Shown piece by piece: positions 1-10,438 of a DNA stretch of 14,157 nt. The position numbers were made by a program, and so were the translations under genes. The notes beneath the pieces were generated by a model. That model worked only from the letters and a program-made list of their open reading frames with translations, was not told the origin of the DNA and made no database searches. This stretch comes from Baffinella frigidus (lineage: Eukaryota > Cryptophyceae > Cryptomonadales > Baffinellaceae), in NCBI GenBank assembly GCA_026770585.1, contig MU647676.1, positions 14,627 to 28,783 of the forward strand, given 5' to 3'. How positions within the stretch are numbered: the first letter of the stretch is position 1; each line of letters opens with the position of its first letter.

Positions 1-52
<52 letters not shown>

Positions 53-61
53 CTCTCGCTC

Positions 62-95
<34 letters not shown>

Positions 96-139
96 GCTCG
101 CTCTCGCTCTCGCTCGCGCGCGCGCTCTCTCTCTCTCTC
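1..139. repeat. (CT)n microsatellite with CG interruptions
   Basis: Almost pure CT dinucleotides, with scattered CGCT units near the 3' end. It lies directly upstream of the first exon and could serve as its polypyrimidine tract. Confidence 0.95.
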
Positions 140-145
140 ATTCAG

Positions 146-221
146 GCCTGAGCCCTTTCAGGTGGTGGACCGGAATCTGGGCGACGTGGACCTCATCACG
201 TTTCTCAGAAATAAGCACCAG
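146..221 (+). CDS. Exon 1, N-terminal-side segment (partial gene)
   Basis: The segment starts after ATTCAG at 145 (one base plus codons reading [10 protein letters not shown]) or after TTTCAG at 161 ([10 protein letters not shown]). Both starts give the same frame. It ends at 221 in CACCAG before GTTATG, in phase 0. The product contains [12 protein letters not shown], which looks like real protein. Both acceptors are good and I cannot choose between them. The preceding CT tract would be the polypyrimidine tract. Confidence 0.55.
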
Positions 222-1530
222 GTTATGAGCCCCCTTCTCGACTCTTGCCCCACCAGAGGGCCTGGTGCGCATTTTTTTCATGGCCAAATTGCCGCCCGGT
301 CAAAAAGCTGCGGGTTAGTCAACCTTCGTACGTGGGTGGGGGGGTTAGTCAACTGTCGTACGGAGGGCTGTGGTTCGTACTACGGGTCGCTGGAAAGCGC
401 CCCCCTCCCAGCCCAACCCGCCAGACCAATAAACCCTGCCCTTGAGTGGAGGGCGGTGAAAACCGCGGGGGGGCGGCTAAACCCTACACCTGAACCCTAC
501 ACCTGAACCCTGAACCCTAAACCCTAAACCCTAAACCCTGCAGGCTGTAATGGATAAGCTACACGTCCAAGAGGAGCAGGACAAGCATTCGCGCCAGAGC
601 CGTGCTCTCATAGAGGTTAACCAACCTGCTCCAACCTGCTCCAACCTGCTCCATCCTTGTCCATCCTTGTCCAACCTTCCCTCCATCAAACACTGGTCGA
701 GATCTTTGTTGATGCCCAAACGGCCACCATGCACCCCGCCCCCATGAGGGCTCGGTTTGAGCAGGGACGACGCGAGAGGGCTTGCACACTCCACTGAAGC
801 AGAGCTTGGGGCTGAGAGCGGGGTAGGACCCTGGATGGCCCGCCCCGCCGGGGGGTAACGGTGCAGGATGTAGGGTGTGGGGTTGATAATTGAGGGCTTA
901 AGGTTTATGGCCCAGGGTTTAGAGGGGATTGAACGCGGTAGAGAGTTGGAGGGTTTGGGCGCTGCTGCCGTGCTTCGCATGTGCTTTCTTCCCCAAAGCT
1001 GGAGCAGTACTTCGGGGTTCTCCCTGACCAATCAGCAGGCCACGATGAACCTCACTCCCCGGATATCCGGGGAATACGTGATCATCCCCGGTACAATCCC
1101 GGGGAAAGGATCCTAAGTTTAGATACCCGCGTTCCCTAGAGCCTTCTGAGTGGTATGCCTTCCGTAGGGCCTATGGATTATTCATTTATGGGTTATTCGA
1201 GAAATCCCTTCGAAGTCCACTGTTTGGGGAGGGGCGAACTGCTCCAACCCGCATTCTCAGAACCTGCGTGCCCCAAGTCTCATGATCTTCGTACAGGAGT
1301 TACTCGAAATTAAGGACACGCAACGCCCCTAGGGTGGTCCTATGCTCCTAGGCATAGCCCTACTGTAGGGCCCTATGGCTGCGTGTCCTACATTTCGAGT
1401 AACCCCTGTACCCTTGACCAGGGCGAGGTGGATGCGCTGGAGAGGCAGATTCAAATCGAGTTGTCCACAAAATCTTCCGGTTGAGTTGGTGTTTGTGTGT
1501 GTGTGTGTGAGAGAGAGAGAGAGTGAGTGA

Positions 1531-1569
<39 letters not shown>

Positions 1570-1583
1570 TGTGTTTGTGTGTG

Positions 1584-1614
<31 letters not shown>

Positions 1615-4600
1615 TGTTTGTTGACTGGTGTGCACCTGGGTCTAGCGTAGCCTGCAGCCACGTGATTCCTACACGCTGCCAATGAAACGTTGTACAGGGG
1701 TTACTCGAAATTAAGGACACGCACTGCCCTACGGGTCCTGCAGTAGAGCTAATCCTAGGAGCATAGGAACACCCTAGGCGCGGTGCGTGTCCTTGATTTC
1801 GAGTACAGGGGTACCTCGCTCCCTAAACCCTTAACCTAAATCCTGAACCCTAATCCCTAATCCCTAATCCCTAAACACCAAACCTTCGACCCTAAACCCT
1901 GATCCCTAAACCCTAGACCTTGATCCCCAACCCCTAAACCCTACACCCTAAAGCCTTAACCCTGAAGCCTACACCCTGGACTCTAAGCCCCAATCCCTGG
2001 ACACCAAACCCCAACCCCTTTGCCACAAATCCTGAACCCTAAACCTTAAACTCTGAACCCTAACCCCTCAACCCTAAACCCTGAACCCTAAACCCCAATC
2101 CCTAAACCCTAAACCTTAAACCCTAAACCCTCAACCCTAAACCCTAAACCCTCAACCCTAATCCCCAAACCCCAAACTGAAACCCTAATCTTTAACCCTA
2201 CACCCTGAACCCTGAACCGTGAACCCTGATCCCTGATCTCAAAACCCTGAACACTCAACACTCAACACCAATCCCTCAAGCCGAAACACCAAACTCTCAA
2301 CCCTACACCTTAAACCCTACACCCTAAACCCTCAACTTTTAACTTTCAACCGTCGACCGTAGACCGTAAACCATAATTCGCAACCCTAACTAAACCCTAA
2401 CCGCAAAATCCAATCCCTAAACCCTAAACCTAAACTCTGCATGCCACACCCTGAACTCCCAACTTCCTTGCGGTGCTGAGTGGTGGGCGGCAAGCGATTT
2501 TGTCAAAAAGCTGCGTTCATTAAATCAGTTTCCTAAGTGCACATAGATTATTCTGAGTATTTAATACATTGTTCAACTACAGTTTGATGGAAATAGTGGA
2601 ATAGACCCCACAAAAATCGCGGCTGCGTCGCGAGTCAGATTTAATTCTCATCTCCGCCAACACCGACAAAAGCCTGAAATTCGTGGTTGTAAGGTGTAGG
2701 GTGTATCGTGTGGCGCGTAGGATGGTGGTCGCGGGCTGCTAGAGCCCTTACGTCTCGTCCCACCTTGCCTTCTGGCGTGTGGCGGTCGTTGGACCAAATC
2801 AACGATTTTCGATCTCAATGACATCTTAAGAGAAGACAATTTCGATTGGAATCTGGGGGAGTAAATTCAGGAGACAGTGTTGCCTCTCACCGACGATCTT
2901 CGCTAGAACTACCGGGATGCCTCGCTCATTAGTCGCCCCCCGCCCCCCCCTAGGACCACCGTAGGGCGCTAGGCCATACATAGGCCCACTCTAGGGTCAT
3001 AAGCCGTAAATAGGCCCACTCCGCATGGTTTGTGGTCCTAGGGCTTAGAAGACGCCTGCCCTCCCCTAGGGACCACCGTAGGGCCCTAGGCCCTAGATGG
3101 GCCCACTCTACTAGCAACTCTAGGGTCCTAGGGCTCAACAGCGAGATACCTCTGGGTATTATGTTACACGCCTTGGCCCCAAGGATGCGAACCGCCAGTT
3201 GCCCAGGCTCGTAACTTCATACCCGCAGTACCCTGTACCCGAGCTGTCGCTGGGCCTGAGAGGCCCACTTATGGCTACAAAGTGGAAATCGTCTAGAGGT
3301 CCACTTATGGCTACAAAGTGAACATCGCCTAGAGGTCCGTGACTGGAGCGATGGCGCCTCCCCCCACGCGTGTACACTCGCGCGATTAACACTTATCCCA
3401 GTGTTAATAAGGGTAGTTCGCGGGCAACTTGGGCAAACCTGGCTTATATTTTGAACACTTTCCGAATCATGGGGCACGGGACATTTGGTTTTGGAGGTCA
3501 CAAAAGAAGCGAGCTCCGACAAAAGAAGCGAGCTCCGACAAAAGAAGCGAGCTCCGACAAAAGAAGCGAGCTGTGGACTGCGGGCATCCGCATCTAGCTG
3601 AAACCCCCCTTTTCCCGCTACGGCAGCAGCAACCAACATTTCCTTTGAACCTGTCTGATCGCCTTTTCTGGTCTCACTGTGTGTGTGTGCCTGGAACCTT
3701 CGTCATCTACGAGTGCAGCGCGGCAGGCCTGACTAAGTGCATTCTAGGCGGCGCAGCTCTCACAATGCTCCGGTCTCCAAGCATGATGCGAAGACTTTAT
3801 TTGTGTTCATCTCTTGGAGGGATTGCAACGGTGAAACAAATTTTCACGCCACCATAAGTGGATGCTGGTCTGGAAGAAAGTGCAATTTCAAAAAGTGCCC
3901 CCCGCCCCGCCCCGGGCCCCCTTGCTCGACGGGGCAGCGCCGCCGCTCCCTTCCTAACTGGACTGCTCTTCCCTTCCCCGCTTGCCGCCCACCATCGCCA
4001 GTTCAAGAGATGATTGCACCTTCTGGAGCTATTGGAGCTTCAATGAACTTCGTACAGCATCACGCACGCTCTTTCGCCCGTTTTGCGGGCGAAAGACGGG
4101 CCTGAAACATAATTCTGACAGGACAGCAGCTCGCCCCCCTTCAGAAAGCGAAAAATGGAGTTTTGACCATCAAACTCAGCCCGAAAAAAAACGTTGGAGC
4201 CGTTGATGATTTCAAATTCAACGAACTTTTTTTGAATTTTCAGGGACCATTCTTGAAAGGGGGAGGGGTAGCTAGCTAGCTTGCGGGTGGTCCATCCGCG
4301 TCACACCCCTGTTCGTCCCGACGTTGTCTGCGCTCTGGAGGCGTGGCCATGTCCACCGCACAGCGCCCGGCTCTGCAAAGCCTCAACCCCAACGCGGTGC
4401 GGCCCCGGCCGGAGGTCTTGGGCTGGTCTAGAGGGTAGGCAGACTGTGGCTGCTGTGGGCACGCAGATCGCTCTCTGCTGGCACCGACGTGTTGAAGTTG
4501 GGGGAGCGGTGTGCAGGTTGCGCAGCGGTCCACTGCGGCAGAGAAGCAGGATGTCTCTGGTCCAGTCAAGCCCACCGAGGTGAGCTCGGGCCCCCAGGCA

Positions 4601-7600
4601 GAGAAATGCGGTTCCACCTGGTCCCTGATTATATCTCCGCTGCACGGGCTGTGAGTGGGCGCAAGGGCTGAGGCTGACTGTGCGTGCCAGGTGGCCGGGA
4701 CTGCGAGTGACGCTGTGGAGGACCTGCGGAAAGCGAACGCGCGGCTGGAGGAGGAGAACAGGAAGCATGCGGTCGCAGCCATCAACCAGCAGGAGGAGAT
4801 CGCAGAGTGGCAGCGTGCCTACGAGTCCCTGCAAACCGAGGGGCAGGAGCTGTTCCAGACGTACGAGCGCAAGTGCACGATGCTGAAGCAGTCGCACAAG
4901 GAGCTGGAGGAGCACAAGGCGCTCACGCTCGCGCAGGGCAAGGGCGTGGTTGCCGCTGAAGCTGACCGCAACGCTGCTGTCCAGGTCCTGCCGATCCCCC
5001 GTTCGCAGGCTGCGCGCAGGCTGCGCCGCAGCGGCGGGTCCCCAGCTGGTCTGCGAACAGGGGAGCACCCCGTGCTGTGGCAGCATCGGGTCTCGGCCAG
5101 CAGGAGCAGTGCAGTGCAGTGTGTGGCACTTTGGACGAGGAACCCGCTCGCGCGCCGTGACACTGCACTGCTCCTCAATGGATTTCGCGTGCCACATCCG
5201 CACGGCGTTGGAGTGATCCTGCCGGGGGTCGGGCTGCACGCCACACCTGAACGTCTTCCCGAAACCCGCGCAGGAGAGCGAGGAGCTGCGCGTGCGGGTG
5301 AAGGCCATGTCGGAGGCGGCGGAGGCGGCCGAGGAGCGCTTCTACTCGATCAAAGAGGAGCACTCGCGCTCGCTCGCGCGCCTCGACGAGGTGGAGGTGC
5401 AGCTGCGCGCGGCATCCTTCGCCGCCCGCGCCCCCACAGGTCGCCGACAACCCGCCATCTCCGATCTCTCGCGCGCGAGATCGAACCGCGATCCCCCACG
5501 CGAGAGCTTTTCTCCTTCCTCGCGGAATGTTGGGCGTGGAGAAGTGGCGTCGTGCGGAGCTGTTTCCTGTCAGCGCTGGGAGCGATGGCGTCCCCGGCGG
5601 ATCGGGGGGTGCGGGGTCATGGGCGTTGGCGGTTGCGCATCTGCCGACCCGTCTCTTGCGCGGGTTCGAATCAGCGTGATTATCTAGTTTGGATGCTCTC
5701 CTGCCCAGCGGGTGAATATTCCGCCCAGGCCAACAGCGTCCGGATCTTGAGCTCTGGAATAAACGCGAGTGGATCTTCCGCCCCTGGACCATGCGCCCGA
5801 TTCTTGAGCCCCTCAACCATAAACCATAAACCATAAACCATAAACCATAAACCATAAACCCCTAAACCCCTAAACCTTTAAACCCCTCAACCCCTCAACC
5901 CCTCAACCCCTCAACCCCTCAACCCCTCAACCCCTCAACCCCAAACCCCAACCCTAAGCCCCAAACCCCAAACCCCACACAGGCGACGGCGTAGACGCGG
6001 CGAAGATCGTGTCTCTCGAGAGCAGCGTAGCGACCCTCGAGGCCACGATCAAGGAGCTGCGGCAGGCGCAGTCGGTGGCGCTGGAGGGCTCTGGAGCGGG
6101 AGAGGACGCTGTTTCCGCCCTGCCCCAGGTCCCCCCTCCACACAGCGGGCTACGAAGGGAGTTTTGGCCCATTTCTGCGCGACGTTCCGCTACTTTATCC
6201 GTAGGAACCTTGCTATGTCCCTGGGTTTGGTGGCGAAAGAGGAGGAGGGATCGGTCTCGGGTAAGGACGCTGTGTGCGCTCCAGGGTCCTCCCTCTTGGA
6301 GTACCCTGAACTCGGAGCCCTTCACCCGAGGGGCGGGGGGTTCCCGTTGTTGCGCAAGACGCCGGTGATGGTGCAGTGTCACCCCCCTCCCACACACTGT
6401 GTCGGCTTCATATCCGTGAAGGATTTCCGTCTTGCACGGAAATGATGGATGCGTGCACTGCCCCCCCCCCCGAAGAAACCACCCTCCAAGATGAAGGCTT
6501 CCCGTGTGCTGAGAGATTCAGCCACCGGTAGGTGTAAGCTTCATTTCCGAGCACGGCTCGAGTCGACACGCGATGCTTTCCTGCACTGAAACCCGAACCC
6601 CTAAACCCTAAACCCCAAACACCCCCCCCCCCTCCAGATGACGCCTTTCCGCGCGAAGAGCGCAGTCTTCCTCACCCCCTGCACGTCGAAGCACCCCTAA
6701 TTTAAGTCTCATACGGAAATGATGGTCAAATTATCTGTTTCCACTGACCCCCCCCCCGCCTCCCCTTCCCATGGCAGATGACGCCATCCCGCGCGAAGAG
6801 CGCAGCGTTCCTGACCCCCGGGAAGAGCAAGAAGCCCGCCGCGGCGCCGCGCACCCCTTCGGGGTTCATGCTCGAGGTGACCTTTCTAGCTCTGCCTCAC
6901 TCGGGTTGACTGATCGTTTCCACACCACACGTTGACGGTTCATGCTCGAGGTATGACCTGCTCTGTGATTTCTTGCTCGATAGCGCGCGCCCCCAACACG
7001 CCCCGGAGGATTTCCAGGTTAGGCGAGTCGCCTCACCTGGGTGGCGGCAGCGCGGAGGGCACTCGCACCCATGAACTTTCCTTCCTTTCGGGGGCTACAC
7101 ATGGTTTACTTGCGTTCATATTATACAGATTAAAATGAATCATCTGTGTATGAAAAGGAACCATCGTTTTATATGATGTAACCCATAAAACACACCAATT
7201 TCAATGTGTCGCTGGTGCAGGTGGACTGCCTCTCGCCGGATTTATCACAACCAACCAATTCCTCAACCGTTCCCCCGAAACCCGAAACCCGAAACCTGGA
7301 AGCATGAATCAGGTGGACTGCCTCTCGCCGGATGGGTTGAAGGAGCACCTCGAGTCCCTCGCGATCTCCAACGACCTCCTCCGCCAGGTCCTCCCTTCTC
7401 CTCCTCCCCTGCTCTTACACCCCTCCGTGCGTCCTTCCTGCCTTGCCTCTTTCCTCCCCTCCCTCCTTCCCTCCCTCCCGCGCTTGCTGTCTCTTGCCTC
7501 CGCGCGCCCGAGTCCCCCGGCCTGCAGGCCCACCTCGGCGCTTTTTTGCACCCCCCCCCAACCGCTCATGCCTGCCGCGCCTCAGCTGCACGTCCACCCC

Positions 7601-9681
7601 TCCCACCACCCTCGCACATCGCACACCCTGACCCCTACGTTGTTTTTTTGGCGAGGCAGGAGCTGGCCGGGATCCGCAAGGAGCGCGACAGCCAGAGCGA
7701 GGAGCTGCGGGCCGCGGAGGGGCGCGCGGCCGCGGCGCAGGAGGGCGCGCTGCCCCTCCAGGCCAAGCTCCGCGCGGCGGCTGCGCAGGTGCCCCGCCGC
7801 CCCATCGCGGGAGGCTGCCCGTAGGTGAAGGTGAAAGTGAGAGGGGCCCTTTGACCCCCCCCCCTTCCGGGTTCCGTGGCGCGCCCCCCCCTCCAGGCCA
7901 AGCTGCGCGCGGGGTGTAGGGTTTAGGGTTTAGGGTTTGCCGCCGCCAAGGTTAGGCGGCGTAGGTTTGGGTTTGGGATTATAAGTTAGGGTCTGCCCCC
8001 CCCCTCTCCGCGGCGCGCTGCCCCTCCAGGCCAAGCTGCGCGCTGCGGCGGCGCAGGTGACGCGACGCGCCGCCCGTGTTCCGTGTACAACTCGTGACGT
8101 ATTTAGGGGTTCCTGGTGGTGAGGGCTGCGCGGTGTGGTGCGCGCCCCGTGGTGCTCGGTTAGTCCAGGGTTCGTGCAGAGTCGTACGCGGACGGGGTCT
8201 TGTTTCAGGTGCAGCCGCTGACAAACAGGAGCCCATCGCAGGCGACGACCGGATAGTCAAGAACACGCGGATAGTCAATAGTCGTGCGGTGAGTCACGAG
8301 TTAGTCACGCGGACGGGCCCGTGTGTGCAGGTGAAAACACTGACGGAGGCGCGCGACGAGGCGATCGCGGAGGCGGAGGCGGTGCACCGCGACCTTGCCG
8401 AGCTGCAGGACGAGCGCCACCTCGGCTCCCACGCGCTTCAGGTTCCCTGTCTAGGGTGTAGGGAGGGTGTAGGGAGGGTGTTGGGAGAGTGTGGGCAGGG
8501 TGTGGGCAGGGTGTAGGCAGGGTGTAGGGAGGGTGTTGGGAGGGTGTTGGGAGGGTGTGGGCAGGGTGTGGGCAGGGTGTGGGCAGGGTGTGGGCAGGGT
8601 GTAGGGAGGGTGTAGGGAGGGTGTAGGGAGGGTGTAGGGAGGGTGTAGGGAGGGTGTAGGGAGGCGGAGGCGGTGCACCGCGACGTTGTCGAGCTGCAGG
8701 ACGAGCGCCACCTCGGCCCCCACGCGCTTCAAGTTCCCTACACCTGAAAACCGAATCCCCTGCACCTGAACCCCGATACTCGGAACCAAACCCGAAACCA
8801 ATCCCGGAACCTGAAAACAAAACCGGATCCCGGACCACCCTCGGACCACCCTCGGGGCGGCGCGTGACCTCCGCGGCGCTCGCCGGTGTGGTTATTCGCG
8901 CGCGTGCGGGACCTCGGGGGGGTTATTCCAAGCGCCTCTCCTAGGGTCACACGACGCCCCCAGGGTGGTCCGGGATCCGGGATTTTTTGCGAACAACCAC
9001 GCCGGCGAACAATAACTCGGGTTTTTTTGGTTATTGGTTATTCGCGCGCTTGCGGGACGGCAGGATCGCTGATCGGGGCCGCAGTAGGATACCCCCGGAC
9101 TCTCACTGGCACCCCATCCCATCATGTGACATGTTGTCTGGTTCCTCGATTGCAGATGGAAGTGGATGCGGCAAACGAGGTGGCCGCGGCAGCCGAGGCG
9201 TCTCGGCGCGGCCCGCCATCTGTCTAGCATACACACCGATTCTCAACAAATCCGACATGTGACATGGGTGTCTGGTTCCCCGATGGCTGGGTCTAAAACC
9301 CCAAACCCCTTCAGGTGGAGGTCGATGCGGCGAAGGAGGCGGCCGAGGCTGCCAATGCGGCGCGGGGCGCGGCGGTGGAGGAGCTCGAGAAGCTCCGCCG
9401 CCAACTCGAGAAGCAGGCACCTCCTACCCCCGCCATCACGAATGGGGACGTTTTACTGACCTGCTCCTCCTCCCTCTAGCTCTAGCTCGGTCTCAGTCGA
9501 TGTGGGCTCTTTTTCACCCCGAAGGTGGCGAAACTGTTCCGGTACCCACGACTGCCAACTTGGGAATAGTCTGTGGACCCAAGTGAGGCGGCGTGGCGCG
9601 GCGCGGTGGAAGAGCTCGAGAAGCTCCGCCGCCAGCTCGAGAAGCAGGTCCTTTCTTGCTTGCTTGCTTGCTCGCTTGCTC

Positions 9682-9735
<54 letters not shown>

Positions 9736-9984
9736 TTTTTTTCTTGCTTCCTTCCTTCCTCCCTTCCTCCCTCCCTCCCTTCCTTCCTTCCTTCCTTCCT
9801 TCCTTCCTCTAGCTCGGTCTTAGTCAATCTGGGCTCTTTGTCATTCCAAAGGTGGCGGGTTTGTACCGGCTGTCAACTTGAGAAGCGGGTGCCTTCTTGC
9901 TGCGGCTTCTCTCTGTGCGCCATCGATCCGAGATCCCCGAACCTCCATCCTCCACCCGCCATCATCCTCTCTGCTTCTCTCCGA

Positions 9985-10057
<73 letters not shown>

Positions 10058-10406
10058 CATGCATCAGCGTATTACCCTCCTGTAGGAACTATCAGTGCTC
10101 ATGGCGACTCTGCACAGCATCGATCCTCAAGCCTCGACCCGAGGTGCTAACGAATGCACGGCACTGTCCGGCCGAGTGAGGCGACGACCGATACACGGAT
10201 CATCCATGGACCCTACGGTAGGCCATCGCTGGGAGCATAGGGCGGTTCCTACGGACATGCTGACCGATTCGCAACCCACGATCCGCAGAGTGAGGCGACG
10301 AAGAACGCGGAGAACGACATGCGCCTCATGTACAAGCGCCACAAGAAGGAGACCCAGGAGGTCCGCGCCCCCCTCAACCGAAACCCTGCACTCTGAACTC
10401 TGAACC

Positions 10407-10438
<32 letters not shown>

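Larger units (their letters stand above)
5440..5982 (+). other. Intron 7 with two arrays near its 3' end
   Basis: A GC-rich first half without coding support is followed by homogeneous short arrays and telomere-like sequence leading to the acceptor CCACACAG. GATCTC and GAGATC form a small hairpin around TCGCGCGC near 5463-5482. Confidence 0.7.
6129..6777 (+). other. Intron 8 with repeated exon 9 precursor segments
   Basis: ACGGAAATGATGG occurs at 6436-6448 and again at 6713-6725. Each copy is followed by a poly-C run and then an AG|ATGA exon-9-like start. ATTTCCGT/ACGGAAAT forms a perfect hairpin at 6423-6443. The segment looks like tandem copies of an intron-plus-exon unit. Confidence 0.65.

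Noticed and set aside
1819-2458. True telomere or chromosome end
   Set aside because: The units are very degenerate and unique coding sequence continues on both sides.
3370-3857. Lys/Arg/Ser repeat frames over the 19-bp array
   Set aside because: A 19-bp unit changes frame each copy, so no consistent peptide is kept; there are no convincing splice sites.
4071-4095. Transcription terminator
   Set aside because: Good hairpin, but no T tract follows, it is inside an intron, and this is eukaryotic nuclear DNA.
4301-5308. 335-codon open frame on the - strand
   Set aside because: It lies antisense over exons 5 and 6 and their introns in GC-rich DNA, where stop-free frames are common. Its Leu/Arg/Pro-rich product is the shadow of coding sequence on the other strand.
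5640-5690. GGGTTCGAATC, like a tRNA B-box
   Set aside because: The bases on either side do not pair to form a T stem, and I could not find a matching acceptor stem or anticodon arm.
7388-7659. Exon 10 continuing as a Ser/Pro-rich protein
   Set aside because: The open frame is pyrimidine-rich low-complexity sequence with no coiled-coil character, and CAG|GT at 7387 gives a clean in-phase join to 7660.
8305-8849. Pro/Thr/His-rich repeat proteins on the - strand
   Set aside because: They are translations of the 11-bp minisatellite and the exon 12 antisense, with no start or splice context.
9982-10057. CRISPR-like or other spaced array
   Set aside because: The units are contiguous 7-mers without spacers, in a eukaryotic intron.
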